In this document: in pieces, positions 1 to 11,962 of the stretch
Layout: every line of letters begins with the position of its first letter
Position numbering within the stretch: position 1 is the stretch's first letter
Assembly (NCBI GenBank): GCA_030248295.1
Contig: JASANH010000125.1
Location: 98,003-162,002, forward strand
Direction: 5' to 3'
DNA length: 64,000 bases
Source: Mesodorylaimus sp. YZB2_4
Taxonomy: Eukaryota > Nematoda > Enoplea > Dorylaimida > Dorylaimidae
Made by a program: the position numbers and the translations under genes
The notes under the pieces: generated by a model
What the model saw: only the letters and a program-made list of their open reading frames with translations
Database searches by the model: none
What the model was told of the DNA's origin: nothing

Positions 1-524
1 TCCAAAGCGAAACACTGTGGCGCAGCAACCTTACTGCAGCAAGTCATCACTGTTTCCCATCTACTGTTGATATAATATGGCAAAAAGATATATACAATAT
101 ATGGATATGATCTCGATACCCATATGTCAATAAAATATGGATATGGATACCAGAGGAAAGATACATAGCCTTTATGGGGATTTCAACAATAATTATTTAA
201 AGCAAGCCAGCTGGCGTGCAGGAGACAGTGTCACAATTAGATAAGACGTAGGGCATCCTTACCAGTAAAGTCCCATCCTACCGTATATCAAAGCGACATG
301 GCCGTCAAAAAATTTGCAAAAATACCGGATGTACATGGTAGTAAAAGTGGTTGGATTATGGAGGGCTGTGGTTGCTGCTGGTATATAATATCTGCCATAC
401 AGAAGCTCAGAAATAATCGTTTATTGTCTCTTCTAAATAATAGTTTCGAAGTTTCTTAACTAAACATGCCCTGGTTTCATCTTGAAGGCAAATTTCCACT
501 TACATTCAGTTTGGCTTAAATATA
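1..524. other. Gene-free stretch, GATAT-rich
   Basis: No coding evidence. Around 65-150 and again near 530 the sequence is rich in imperfect ATATGGATATG / GATATCGATATC units. Similar units recur near 60,735-60,790. Confidence 0.5.
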
Positions 525-1492
525 TGATATCGATATCGATCTGCCGCAAGTAAGGTTCGTTGCGTACAAAATACGCATACGCAAAGTTTGCGTATTACGC
601 ATTGTAATTTGGATGCGTATACGTGCACGCATACGCATACGCATTCTAACCGATGAACGCATGTACGCATACGCAAACTGGCTTGTACTGGCTTCTGAGG
701 TTGCCCAATTGTGATCCCCCAAAGCGAGCCTACGTACTGTATAAGGAAAATTCCCACAGGTAGCGTCTATGGATTCTTCATTCTTTAAAATTCCTATAAG
801 AGTTCTTACCCGAACTTTGTGCGTGAAAATTGGAAAGTCTTAGCAGACTTTTTGTAAGTCTTGGAAATGTTTTCTGAACGAGTGGTCGCTACGCTGCAAG
901 CCCCTAAAACCTAGACAAGAAGGTTATGTCAAGGAAGCTCAGTCAGTCATTCAGGTCTGCGGCCTCGAAGCCAAAGTCTGAACTAGGTCTTTGGATTATA
1001 CAATATATAGGTAAATATCATCTTGTGCCCTCGTGGCTATGGAATCTTCCGCCATCGCTGAACAAGTGGTCGAAAAAGTACCATAGTGGAATTATTCATC
1101 GCAATTAAGGCATCGATCAAGTGGGAGCTGAGAGTACTAGGAAAGAACCCATGATCGAAGCTGGCAGGAATTTTTCCAGTTGGACGTTTAAAACTAGCCG
1201 TTCAAACGTTTAAAACAAGCGGCAGAGAAATGTACTGCCATGTCAAAATAACCTTGCAGCTGCTATGGTCGCTGATAACTTCAGTCAAGGGTGTATAGTT
1301 ATTTACAGTTTGAGGCTAGAAACCGACTGTAAAAAACGCAAATACGCAATTTGTATGCATACTTTCTGGTGTCCGCAATTTGCGCATTACGCAATACGCA
1401 TACGCATTCGAGAGACCTTGCATATGCGCATACGCATTCAAATAAAGTATTTTTACCAACCTTAGCCGCAAGAAATCGATATCGATTAGATA
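525..1492. repeat. Inverted pair of TACGCA-rich repeats
   Basis: About 525-695 and about 1,312-1,492 carry the same type of repeat in opposite orientation. Each has an ATCGATATCGAT motif at one end, then a short GCCGCAAG or CTTGCGG block ending AAGGTT, then many TACGCATACGC / GCGTATGCG units that can pair with each other. The roughly 600 bases between hold no recognisable gene. It could be a foldback element or two independent insertions. Confidence 0.5.
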
Positions 1493-1800
1493 TACGAGGA
1501 GAGTTCAAAAAGTTCGTAGCCTGACCACATTTCACTTGAAACTGTACAATGTCATACTTACTCTTATTCGATTTAACCTCCCCTGAGACCAATGCACTTG
1601 TTTAAACGTTTGTACAAATCGCGCATACCTGTAAAAGAAGGACTTCTCACAACCCTCAAAAAGCGCTTTTTCACTCTCCCCTGATTTCACGTTCCTCATC
1701 ACTCGAAGATCTTGCCCCTATCAGCTTTTTTCGGGTTTTCTGTATAGGCAGTAATCGCTGGGAGGACTGTATGGTGGATGAGCAATTTGTTTGAATCGCC
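1493..1800 (-). mobile_element. Truncated mariner (3' part)
   Basis: The TACGAGGAGAGTTCAAAAAG end matches the inverted-repeat end of the mariner at 3,736-4,990. The next 300 bases read, on the minus strand, as the same C-terminal transposase segment (a SNKLLIHHTV-like stretch) followed by the same 3' region. The 5' part of the element is missing. Upstream minus-strand reading frame up to about 1,968 is not recognisable. Confidence 0.75.
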
Positions 1801-3735
1801 ATAACATCGATGGTATCTGACAACGCGCGCTTTGCGGATTGGCTCATTGTCAGTCAGTGTCTTATCCGACGTAAAACTTTCCACTATCCGAGCTGTTTCT
1901 ACGAGTGACTTACGATATACACGAATACACAGCTGAATAGGGGGAGGCACTGATTCGCCTTTCGTCATAACAAACTCTGGATAATCCTCGCGCGGGCACC
2001 ATGCGACATTCCCGCCGCAAAAATAATAGTATCACTCACTAAACGATTATGTGATCATGTTTCTATGACAGATAAATACGTGTCGTTTAATCACAATCCT
2101 GCGCATGTCTCTTCATTTCGTGAAGTAAGGCCGCTATTGTCGTTGGTCCTTCGATTTGTAGTTTTGGTCCTGCTGGTGGCGCCTGGATGATGATGGGCGG
2201 CGCCAAGTGGGTTTGCGGTTGTTGGTCCGTCTTATGGCGCGTCGTATCAACTTTTGGATGACCGCGAAGAGGATCTGACCTGTCACGATTATACGGCGAA
2301 ATTGAATCCAGATCCAATGATTCACTTTATCTAAATTGATTCACAGCATAAGCGAGTTAGGACCATGGGAGGCTTGTTTTTCTTACTTTTTGATGTTCTG
2401 TCTTAATTATTTTCAATCTTTTCTTTCTTTCCGTGAGCTTGCTGTTGTTTTCAAGACATTTTAAATCCACATTTTCTGACCGAAATTGAAAAATCGCACT
2501 TTTTGAAAGTTTTTAAAACTTGGAAAAATTTTTCACACAAGATTGGTAATTTATGAACTGGCGCAGCTTCCATAGTTGCATATTGACAAGCAGCTCGCAA
2601 CTGAGAGTATACCAATTAATCGTAAGCTGGATCATGCGCACATGGAGAGGGCATCTCCAAATCAAAATCAAAATTCAACATTGCGCACACAGTATGCGCC
2701 TCTGTTCTGCACTGCGCTGGGGCAAAGAGCTGCAATTATGACCAGGAGTGAGGCGAGAAGTAAAATTGTCCGATTGTTGAAAATTGTCGATCCGTCAGCA
2801 AGAAGAGCACTTGAAAGAGGCACCTACCATGCAAATAAAAATATTTTTCTTCAATCTTTCATCTTTCTTCAAGTTAGCAACCGAATTCCACTCGCACCGC
2901 GTAGGCTGCACTGAATCCAGCAATCCATGATACCGCGAGCTATGGCGCCAGGCATCATTGCTGCATGTATCTTTTAGTCCTAAAATAAACATATGCCCAG
3001 ACAGGGGCTAAAAAGCGTTTCCAAATAACTTCGCGACATAAACAGCGTGCAGCTAGTGGTTAAGTAATTTAGCCGATAAGTGGCTCATAGTCATGGGCTC
3101 AAAGAATTTAATGAAAAATCTTGTTGGCGCTACAAAAACCTCCTCGATCCAATGGTGCATTATCAGTTATATAAATGGGTCGAAAAGTAGTCCACAGAAG
3201 CATGAATACCTTCCTTGTGCAAGTGCTTCAAGCCTCTAACTTGAATGAGGCTATAGTTGTTTTCGTCTGCTCATGTAACCTCTGAAAGCAAGTACCGCCT
3301 ATGCATACAGTACTGTACTTATGACCAGCAAATATCCTGACATGTAAACCTTGGATCAGGTCAGGTACTTTCGGGTTGGGTCACTTTTTTGAAAGATCGG
3401 GTCAAACGTGCCAAAAATAAAGCAATTTTTCAAGTTACTAAACTTTGTACTGTATTAGCACTTACAGAAACCCTCTTATATCTGTTCAACTCTAGAATTC
3501 GCAGAGTTTTGCTTCATGCATGCGTCAAGTCTTGCATCTCACGTTTCATTCTGAGTAACTTCCAAGAATGTCAGACTAATTGTAAGATGCGACAATGAAA
3601 AATTTTCTGAGTAATTTTTCCACAAGGAGGGTCCGTATATAATAGTTCTCATCAACATTCTCAGCGACTCCGATGAATGGCTGGGACTAGCCATAGCCTG
3701 AGAAGGACCTGGTAATTGTTAATAGGTCGTAGGAG
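1801..3735. other. Gene-free stretch, no recognised gene
   Basis: Nothing recognisable. A minus-strand open frame at 2,087-2,317 encodes 76 residues with proline-rich centre and no known motif; I cannot support it as an exon. A GGGTTGGGTC tract lies near 3,374. Confidence 0.4.
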
Positions 3736-4990
3736 TACGGAGGAAGCTCAAAAGTTCATAGCCTGAGTACCTTCCGCATGAGCTGCAGCAGTGAAATTTG
3801 TATTTTACACAGCCACACATCTTACATGAAGCCCTGCAAAAAAATCACGCCGATCCATTGGTGCGTTCTTGATATTTGGTCATCTATTTGGAAGTAGGTC
3901 AGAAAAATTACAAATTCGACAAATTTTGCGAATCAGCCTGCCATCAAGTTTTTAACAAAAGAAGCCTTGAAGCCCACAGAAATTAGCTATCGGATGGTCT
4001 TAGTGTATGGCAATGAGGCACCTAAATTACCGTCAGTGGAAATGTGGTCTGCTTTGCTCGCTGGTGGACACTGGTGGACACTGATGAGGTGTGGACACTC
4101 GACAACAAATGCGATGTTGTGGCAAAGATTGTTATACATTCGAACAAAGGCTGTCTAGATAGCGGAGAAAGTGAGCATTGCAGTGAATAGCGTCAAAATT
4201 AATTTTACAGGAGAAGTTGAATTTATCCAAGGCCTGCGCGAGTTGTGTGCCAAAAGACCTGGCAAACGTGCGAAGAGCTGTTTGAGTTCAAAGGAGCTTT
4301 TGACAAGGATCGCGGCTTATCCAGATGATTTTTATGAAAGAACGGTTATGCATGATGAAGCCAGGACTCACCACTTTGATCTGAGTCAAAACACGAATCG
4401 ATACAGTGGCTGCCAAACGGTGCACATCCGCCAAAAAATTTCGCGTTCAGCAGTCATTGGGGAGGTCATGGCAACAACCTTTTGGGATTGCAATGGAGTG
4501 TTGAGGATTGATTATAAGCCAGCCAAGACCACAATCACTAGGCAATACTTTGCTGATATTATATGCCGATTGCGTGAAGCGATAAAATCGAAACGGCGCG
4601 GCATGATGAAAGAGAAGGTGCTGCTGCTGATTGACACAAAGCGCGCGTTGCTAAGGCTGCCATTGATGAATGAGGATTCAAACAAATTGATCATCCACCA
4701 TACAGTTCAGACCTGGCACCCAGCGATTACTACCTATTCGAAAAACCCAAAAAAAGTTTATTGGAGGGGGGAGGAAAGATTTTCGAGTGATGAGGAAGTG
4801 AAACCAGCGACTGAAGCGTTTTTTGAGTGGTGTGAGTAATATTTCTTTTTACGGGTATGCACGCCTTGCAAAAAAGTTTGAACAAGCGCATTGGTCTCAG
4901 GGGATGTTATGCCAAAAATGAATAAGCATGGCATTGTGCAGTTTCAATTAAAATGTGGTCAGTCTACAAACTTTTTGAACTCCCATCGTA
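3736..4990 (+). mobile_element. Degenerate mariner (Tc1/mariner family) transposon
   Basis: The element is bounded by inverted ends of about 34 bases beginning TAC (left, 3,736) and ending GTA (right, 4,990); length about 1.25 kb is typical of mariner. The plus-strand frame at 4,171-4,839 matches the mariner DDE transposase: a HDEARTHHFD block carrying the first aspartate, a VMATTFWDCNGVL block, KAKTT-YFAD-like and LREAIKSKRRG blocks, then LLLIDTKRAL where the canonical second-aspartate motif HDNA-PH is altered. The segment that should carry the third aspartate (LAP-D region) is missing and the frame jumps to the C-terminal FSSDEEV block. It is therefore a dead copy. Confidence 0.85.
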
Positions 4991-5989
4991 TCAGCAATCA
5001 CATTTGAATAGGGAAATGAAGTTTTTGGGTATACCCGGCTGGAAAAGCCTTTGCCTATGTCTATAACATCAAGGCTGCACCAATAATAATACCCTCGACC
5101 ACCATTCACGATACCATTGGAAAACAGTCTCAACTAGCTTTAAAAGTCATAGGCACCCTTATATTCCTTCACCAGTAGCGAAGGTTCCGACAGGAGCGTT
5201 TCCAGCACAATATGACTTTGCAAGCAGTACCTTTTGTGAGGACTAGACGCATACTACATTATAGTATCGGTGTGTATTTACAGTGGTTATTTCTTTCAAA
5301 TGAATCCTTCTATAGTAAAGCCTGCCTCTGAATCCAAAAGTTATGCAAGAAGTGTTTGTTCTTAGGATTGGTGAAAAATTTTGCTGAAGACTAGCGTACG
5401 TATACAGACCCTAGTCCCTTTTAGACCTGATACTGTGAGGTTTTCTATTATTTGATCGCTTTAGTGAGAAATATGAAGGAATGCTGTGTTATAAGGATTT
5501 ATGAAGGATTAGGAATAAGAAAAGATGAAAATTCGGTCATGCCTATAATAAAAAGTCTTTATCGAAATATTTTCACCCAGTCACATTTACACCAAAGTCC
5601 CCTAATATTTTGGAGGGACTCGTGCAAATTTTCCATCTCAAGGAACTTCAGCTGCCGCTAACAAATTCCGTTCAAGTCGGGTCGGGTCGGTTAAACCTAA
5701 CCTGATCCGGTGTCCACTGACAGGATCTTTTACGATACTTTCGTTCGCACGAATTTCTTCGCTCATAAAATCCCGTGCTACCTTCCTACTGTAGTTTTTT
5801 TATGATTTTTTCCAATATCTGTAACAAGATGAGCTCTGGCTCCAGGAAAAAAATTCTCAAAATCGTTCAAGCATTACAGATACATGTGAGCCAAACCAGT
5901 GAACAACTTTTTAATTTTGTCATCGATAATAATTTAGTTCACGAAAAAAGGCACTGCAAAAAATTGACCAAAAAATTTTCATTGCTTTA
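4991..5989. other. Gene-free stretch
   Basis: No gene recognised. A GGGTCGGGTCGG tract lies at about 5,678-5,690, a type of subterminal repeat seen several times in this window. A plus-strand frame at 5,775-6,032 overlaps the 3' end of the next gene and is not supported. Confidence 0.4.
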
Positions 5990-6681
5990 TCAAATGTACA
6001 CTAGAAGTAAAATAAACGCTGTAAAAAGGTAATTTTTGCCCTTGCTTGTAGTTATCGAATGATTCTGTGCACTAACGGTACTGTTGCCCAGCGTGCTTGA
6101 AGTAGCAGAGACTCGAGGGGCAAAGGCAGTAGTCGGACGTTTAGTGGGGGGTTCAGTCACATTCGAAAGCTTGTTTAGGTTCTGTAGAGCGTCCCGACAA
6201 GGACCTGGTATTGGCGTATTGGGCGGTATCTTGTCTTTATAGATGCTTAGAACATTGTTGATTCTATCAAAAACTGTTTTATTGCATATTTTTGTTTCAA
6301 CTGCATGTTCTAAGCAGTTGAGGTAACAGTTCAAGGTCCTGAAAGAGATCACCATTTTTGTGCAACTTCTAGAGCTATTTATGCTCGCTTACTCGCAGTA
6401 ACTTGAAATAGTACCAAGTATAGCAAAAATTTGAAACATATCTTTTTCAGTTAACGGCCCCACGGCCTTCATTAATTGGTCAAACGCTTGGGTGTGGTTG
6501 CAATTATTATCACACTCGTCGGACATTTTTTCGCATTCGTTTTTGGTTGCGCCAAGAGAGAAACCTACAAAAGGGGGTGGGGTCAGCAGCTAATTGTAAG
6601 CCTAGGGTCAAACTAATCCTTACTTTTCAATGCGATCAACACCGACAGAACTATAATATAGGACATGCTGCTTAAATCCAT
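5990..6681 (-). CDS. Secreted, N-glycosylated, probably GPI-anchored Cys protein (3 exons)
   Basis: Splicing three minus-strand exons gives a 192-residue protein. Exon 1 (6,681-6,624) encodes the signal peptide MDLSSMSYIIVLSVLIALK and ends at a GTAAGG donor. Exon 2 runs 6,564-6,393 (acceptor TTTTGTAG, donor GTAAGC) and exon 3 runs 6,338-5,990 (acceptor TTTCAG), stop TGA. Intron phases agree at both joints (phases 1 and 2). The ectodomain has eight cysteines, five N-x-S/T sites and a Thr/Ser-rich stalk. It ends in a hydrophobic YLFTAFILLLVYI tail with no cytoplasmic part, which is the usual GPI-attachment signal. I do not recognise the family. The protein probably sits on the outer cell surface; its role is unknown. 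Confidence 0.7.
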
Positions 6682-7637
6682 GGCAGATCTGATAATTAAC
6701 AAGGGCTGAGTTGGTCAAGCAGTAGTCAAGTTAGTCATAAAACATATACTGTAACGACGTAATAACGACCAATCGTAATAAAAAAGTAATGTTGTCTCTA
6801 AGTTTAGGCACAGGTTGTCTCGATCGACAACATCAAGCGTGTAAATTATTGTGATATACTGGCACCTCGCCTTACTCTACAAAAAATGCGCGCAACGTCG
6901 AAATTTCAGTATGCATAAGGACAGGCAAAACGTTGCGGTTCGTTACGATGCGAGCTTCAAATAGATCACCACTCGATTTATATAGCTGGAATTCTTTAGC
7001 GCTTCTACCTAACTGGCTTTGATGCAGTTGGCTGAATGCATCTGGCTTCATCAACTTGTTTTCTTTCTACTCAGTAGATAAAGTCGTACAAGTGATTTAA
7101 TTTTACCTCAGGACACAGGTGAGTGAGGCGAACTTCCTCACTCAGACCTCACCCTGGAGATCTGGGGAATATCCCGCGGACTACCAACTAACCACCACAA
7201 CGAAACTCTGTAGCTACAATGTGACGAGCGAATATGTAGGGGGTAGGGGGTGGGGTGGGGGGGGGGGTAGGAAGGCTAGAAACCTGAATGTAACAGCGCA
7301 TGGTGTCATGTCACCACGTGTGAATAGGTTCGGTTCGAAATGGGAGCCGAACCGAAAGAGGTGGAACGAAATTTTGGTTCATTGCACCAAACCAAAATTG
7401 TTTCGGCTGAATGGCACACGAAGCACTTTGTGTTGCGCAATCGCGGATCAATATGATTTTTGAATATAGCCCCAGGGCCAATATAATTTCGATTGGGTCT
7501 GACGTGAGAGCCAGCGCCCAGAGCCTTTCCCACGCAGCAGAAAACAAGCAGCTGAACACTTGCCCAGCCTAGCCTAGTGGGAATGAAGAGTGCTTGCGAG
7601 AGAACGTTAAGCGTTTTAATTAGAATTCATACATTAT
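6682..7637. other. Gene-free stretch with GGTTCGG tracts
   Basis: No gene recognised. An 11-base G run lies at 7,257-7,267, and 7,328-7,400 has repeated GGTTCGG / GAACCGAA units like those at 10,405-10,490. Confidence 0.4.
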
Positions 7638-7757
7638 TTCCAAAAAAGTCTGTTATGACAGACTCGAAACTTTTGGACCAGCCTATGCAAAGGCTTAGGA
7701 TGCAGTGCAGGCCAACGCAGTGGAACCAGGGCTTAGGATGACTGGTCTACTCGGCCA
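7638..7757 (+). repeat. Short hairpin repeat, copy 1
   Basis: Starts with a TTCCAAAAAAGTCTGTTATG-like block and ends in ACTCGGCCAC. Close copies lie at 8,311-8,405 (inverted) and 12,413-12,510. Internal arms GACCAGCC... / ...GGCTGGTC can form a hairpin. MITE-like; no coding capacity. Confidence 0.65.
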
Positions 7758-8310
7758 CAAGGAAAGGAGAGGTGGCCTGCACTGCACAGTGTATAATCAC
7801 TCGCACACAGAGGCTTGCCGATTTCAGAATCAAATCCAACATGCTTCTGTGCTGTGTACTGCTGCTGTTTAGACAGGCTCCCCGAATGCAGCTGTGCTGT
7901 TCCACACTAGCAACCTGCATTCTGTGCGCTAAAACTGTAGCGCTGCGAGGGAAGTGATATGGCTTACCGTTACATGTCTGAACCTCGAGAAACACTCTCA
8001 ACGATCCTTCCTCTCATCCTTCCAACTTTATGTTCATGCTCATGCTTTATCACATCAGTAATGAATCGCTCGAGTATGAAGGGACACATAACACAAAATG
8101 ATTTTCCTGGCCGCGGCTTGAACATTACCTACTAAGAGCATGTGCGCGCATAGCCTGAGAGTTAGACACACTCCTAGCCCACTGGCAGACCACAAGCACA
8201 AGATTACAGGATCCTTTGCTCGCTGATAGGGTCAGTCGTCGTGCTGATATTCACGCAGAAAAAGCAGCTTCTGCTCAGACATTTTTCCTAAACCGTGATT
8301 GCGCTAAGCA
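7758..8310. other. Gene-free stretch
   Basis: I see no recognisable gene or repeat between the two hairpin-repeat copies. Confidence 0.4.
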
Positions 8311-8405
8311 GTGGCCGAGTAGACCAGCCATCCCAAGCCCTGGTTCCACTCTGTGCATTGGCTGGTCTAAAAGTTTCGAGTTTTTCATAACAGACTTTTT
8401 TGGAA
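8311..8405 (-). repeat. Short hairpin repeat, copy 2
   Basis: Inverted copy of the 7,638-7,757 repeat. The arms TAGACCAGCCA and TGGCTGGTCTA are both intact. Confidence 0.65.
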
Positions 8406-8974
8406 ACAATAAAATCCTTTTCATTTTTCTGCTGCAAACTAGTTTGGCCAAAAACACTTGTTCCTGCATAGATCAACTGAGAGAATCGAGTGACTATACG
8501 CCTTCTTCCAAAACTCAGAAAAACATAAACATAAAACGGAACGTGAACCCCGGCTCTTACAGCTACTGCACATATTTTTCGAAAATGTACTTCGACATAT
8601 AGGCTGCAGGAAAAACAACGTAATTACTTCTTCTACGCCTCTATCATATCAGATACCTAATCTTCGATTGCGGAGAAAATTATAAGGCTATCCCCATATT
8701 CCTTGTCCACAATAACGTTCCTCTGTCTCGTGGAAAGAAGAGAAACGAAACCAAAATTCTAACCCGTGAAGGAGCCGAACTGAGAGCCTCGTGGTCGCAA
8801 AACAAACGTGGTGTGGGAAACCCACTCTGCCATCTGGCGGCGGCATTCAATCGGGTACAGCAAACCCATCTTCATGAGAGGCTAGTCAATCAATGGTGGC
8901 ACGCCTCAACCCGTTCAGTTGATGTTCCTAAACCCCGTGAAAACTAAAAAAACACCAGCGCTCGCGTTTACTGG
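8406..8974. other. Gene-free stretch
   Basis: Nothing recognised on either strand. Confidence 0.4.
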
Positions 8975-9253
8975 ACAGTCGATAACTACGAATGCCTGAT
9001 CCAAAAAAGTTTGCAATGCTTTGCATGCTTGTCCGCGTGTTTTGCAAGATGAGCCGGATCTGCAATCGTGTCAATTTTTATCGAAATCTATCCAGTAACT
9101 GACAAGCGATGGGTACAAAAAGCCAAAACAGTGACTATTTTAAGGAATAACTTTTCTGGAAATCGAAGCTTCAAAAAAATGACCGTCAAAAGGCAGGGTC
9201 CGAAAGTTTCAGCTTTCAGAAAAACTAACATCGACCTCTCGTTGTTGACCGAG
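8975..9253 (+). repeat. Direct repeat unit, left copy
   Basis: About 280 bases starting ACAGTCGATAACTACGA are repeated in direct orientation at 9,706-9,998. The units share long identical blocks, for example the stretch around GGCAGGGTCCGAAAGTTTC. A plus-strand frame crosses this unit but has no known motif. Confidence 0.8.
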
Positions 9254-9431
9254 GCTTTGTCTGTTTGTTTAAAAATTGGGGAAAGATGGTTACTGATGAC
9301 TTCTAAATTGCTTGAAGTGAGAGACACTGATGATGATACAGTGATTACGAATTTCGCGCAATATAATCAGAGGCTGAAGTTGAAATGATGCAGCAGTTTG
9401 TCAATAAGTCTGTATTTTTCTATTTAGGATT

Positions 9432-9696
9432 CAATCTAGGAGTCAGCAGGGGCCAAACTAAAAAACCTCCATGAGACCAGAAAATGACCTGAAATAATGA
9501 CAGAAAGAGCTACTCTGACCTGAATTTCCAAAATTTTGCCTCCGGCGGGGCGGGGGCACATCCCCGCCATGAACCCCACCCCCTCTCGGGCGCTTCGCGC
9601 CCTCGGGCGCTCGCAATCCGCTACCTCACTGATTACTGTCATTGACTTGAAATTTTTCATTCTGGCAGCCCCAAAAAAATCCTGGCTACGCCACTG
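9432..9696. mobile_element. MITE-like insertion between direct repeats
   Basis: The right end reads CCTGGCTACGCCACTG, a very common terminal motif of short non-autonomous DNA transposons in animals. The centre has a GC-rich block (GGCGGGGCGGGGGCACATCC). A related GC-rich block, with GGGGCAGGGGCACATC, lies at about 32,650-32,740. I could not define the left end exactly. Confidence 0.45.
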
Positions 9697-9705
9697 TTTT
9701 CACTT

Positions 9706-9998
9706 GACAGTCGATAACTACGAGAATGACTGATCTAAGAAAGTTTGCAATGCTTTGCATGCTTGTCCGCATGTTTTGCAAGAGGGGTCAGATCTGCAAT
9801 CGTGTCAATTTTTATCGAAATTTGTCCAGTAACTGACGAGCGATGGATAAAAAAGCCAAAAAAGTGACTTTTTTCAGGAATAACCTTTCTGGAAATCGGA
9901 GCTTCAAAAAAATGACCGTCAAAAGGCAGGGTCCGAAAGTTTCAGCTTTCAGAAAAACTAACATTTACAACTGTGCGACCTCTGGTTGTTGATCAAGG
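9706..9998 (+). repeat. Direct repeat unit, right copy
   Basis: Second copy of the 8,975-9,253 unit. It is slightly diverged and carries a small insertion near its right end. Confidence 0.8.
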
Positions 9999-10996
9999 CA
10001 CATGTTGTCTCCTCCTCCTCCTCCTCCTCCTCGTCTTCTCCCTTATAAGAAATCGCGTATTGTAAAACTCGACGACGGCCGGACGGATTCTGATAAAAAT
10101 TGGCACGATTGTAGAATCGGCCGATTCTGAAAAGTGAGCGAAAAATCAAAAATTTTCGTATACCCGTTTTCGAGTAATTAGCCGTCGAAACTCGTCCTTT
10201 AACAGTAGGCGTCTGGTAGGCTGGTCTAAGCATATGAAATAATTCTCTCTTCTTGTCTGATAAAAAAATAGTACGATGTCATGCTTGAAATGTAGCTTCC
10301 TTTCATTTCCAATGATGGTGATTTGATATGCCGCATGCTTTTGTTGGGTAAAGTATCACAGATGTCAAAATTGAGGCTAAATTGCATAGCAAATACTAGT
10401 GCTTCAAACCGAAAAATTGAACTGGGTTTGAACCGAGCCGAACCGATTAGCGAAAACCGAAACCGAAAACGAGCCGAAACATTTAGAACCGATCCGTCCG
10501 TGATGGATGAAGGTATGAAGGTACGAGTATGTGGAATCTGAACAAGCTCACCTTTTCACATTTATTGGCGGACCTCATTTCAAGGCCTGAAGGGTATTTT
10601 TGAACAGACACGCCGTCGACGAGACAAAAACGGAAATTAAACATACGAACTCCCATGATGAAGAAAGGGGCTTCAATTTCATGAGGAGTGCTTACTATTT
10701 TCTGATCCCGCTGATACAAGCTCATTCGTTCAAATTTATAAAAGAAGATGAAATATTCTATTTGTCATGAGAATTTTTACGAAGACCATTACGAGATCTT
10801 GCTTTTTATGTGAATTTCTGAAGCAACTGAAATTTCGAGTCCCTAGTTCGTGTCACGCACTCACGCATTTCACGCATTTTTACTGTTTTTTTATAAATTG
10901 CTTGAAAGCGTAAAGAAATTTATCATTTGTAATTTTTCTCAACCTTATGAAACAGTACGTTGGTCTGTTATCTGGCAATTAGTGAACAATATCAAC
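9999..10996. other. Gene-free stretch with microsatellite
   Basis: A pure CTC trinucleotide tract lies at about 10,010-10,036. Between 10,405 and 10,490 there are repeated AACCGA / GAGCCGAA units. No gene is recognised before the receptor start. Confidence 0.5.
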
Positions 10997-11962
10997 ATGG
11001 TTAATGAAACAGTTCTTGTTCAAGCCACCCCAAGCGTCACGTTAGCTGAGCGTTATTTTCAAATTGCAGTCTATATTGTCTTGACCACAACAGCATTTAC
11101 GGGTAATATTTGGATGGTGCTGGGTATTATTCGATCGAAAGATACTGAATCGCGTTTTTATTTTATCCTGATTTTTCTTTTAATATCTAGGGCATTAATC
11201 TGCGTTCAACTATTTTGTCTGGTTTTATATCGTCTTTTGAGAATTTTGGAATTAGTCAATATGCCGCCTCGTATTGTGTGCAGCACTCTAGCTGTCTTTG
11301 TGTACCCTGGCTTGCTTGAAGTTGTACTTTTGAATGGGTTAGCGATTGATCGTGGACTTGCACTTTTTGCTGTTAGTTTTTATCGAAAATTATCAAAGAA
11401 GCAAGTGGTTAAATGCTGCGTTGTTGTTTGTATGCTAATTCTTATACTCAAAACTGGTTTATTATTTGGCCACCCATCATTGTTGACACCAGTGCAATGT
11501 TTTTCTATTTTCGATGCCATAAACAAAGAAGCAACTTTGTTTAGTCAACATTTCGAATTTGCTCTACTTTTGTTCTTATTAGCACTGTATATCATCATGT
11601 TGATATGTATCAGAGTCAGGGTTCGAAACCTTCGCTCTCAACCAAACAGCGATGCTACATTGTCGACTATTAATCGACAAATGGCGTTGATGCCCACATT
11701 GCGTAATATCGTCATAGTTCATTGCGTTTGGACATTATCATCGCGAGCAATGTTGACTGTTAGCGTTTTGCCAGCCGCAGCGACATATTCGGCGCGGTTG
11801 GTGTTATATGCTGGTTGTTTTGTGGCATCAGAATTATTTGTGAATGTTATTATTTTATTCTTCACAAATAACGATGTGAAGAAAGCTGTCTTAAATTTAT
11901 TTTGGGGAGATACGGTTCAATCCATTCAGACGCAACAGCATCGCGCCGGTGCTGCACTGTGA
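10997..11962 (+). CDS. Seven-transmembrane receptor, intronless
   Basis: A 321-residue protein with seven hydrophobic segments: about residues 20-45, 55-80, 95-120, 135-160, 190-220, 245-265 and 275-295. I take the ATG at 10,997 (MVNETVLVQ) because it is the only ATG in the frame upstream of the first helix and leaves a short N-glycosylatable N-terminus. The end of helix 3 reads LAIDRGLALF where rhodopsin-like receptors carry DRY. There is no clear NPxxY; helix 7 ends ILFFTNNDVKKA. A paralog at 58,754-59,667 aligns over the full length. It is probably a lineage-specific, possibly chemosensory receptor at the plasma membrane; ligand and class are unknown. No intron is present. Confidence 0.8.
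   Translation: MVNETVLVQATPSVTLAERYFQIAVYIVLTTTAFTGNIWMVLGIIRSKDTESRFYFILIFLLISRALICVQLFCLVLYRLLRILELVNMPPRIVCSTLAVFVYPGLLEVVLLNGLAIDRGLALFAVSFYRKLSKKQVVKCCVVVCMLILILKTGLLFGHPSLLTPVQCFSIFDAINKEATLFSQHFEFALLLFLLALYIIMLICIRVRVRNLRSQPNSDATLSTINRQMALMPTLRNIVIVHCVWTLSSRAMLTVSVLPAAATYSARLVLYAGCFVASELFVNVIILFFTNNDVKKAVLNLFWGDTVQSIQTQQHRAGAAL

Noticed and set aside
5775..6032. 85-codon plus-strand frame, basic and helical
   Set aside because: It overlaps the 3' end of the spliced minus-strand gene, starts without context, and shows no known motif.
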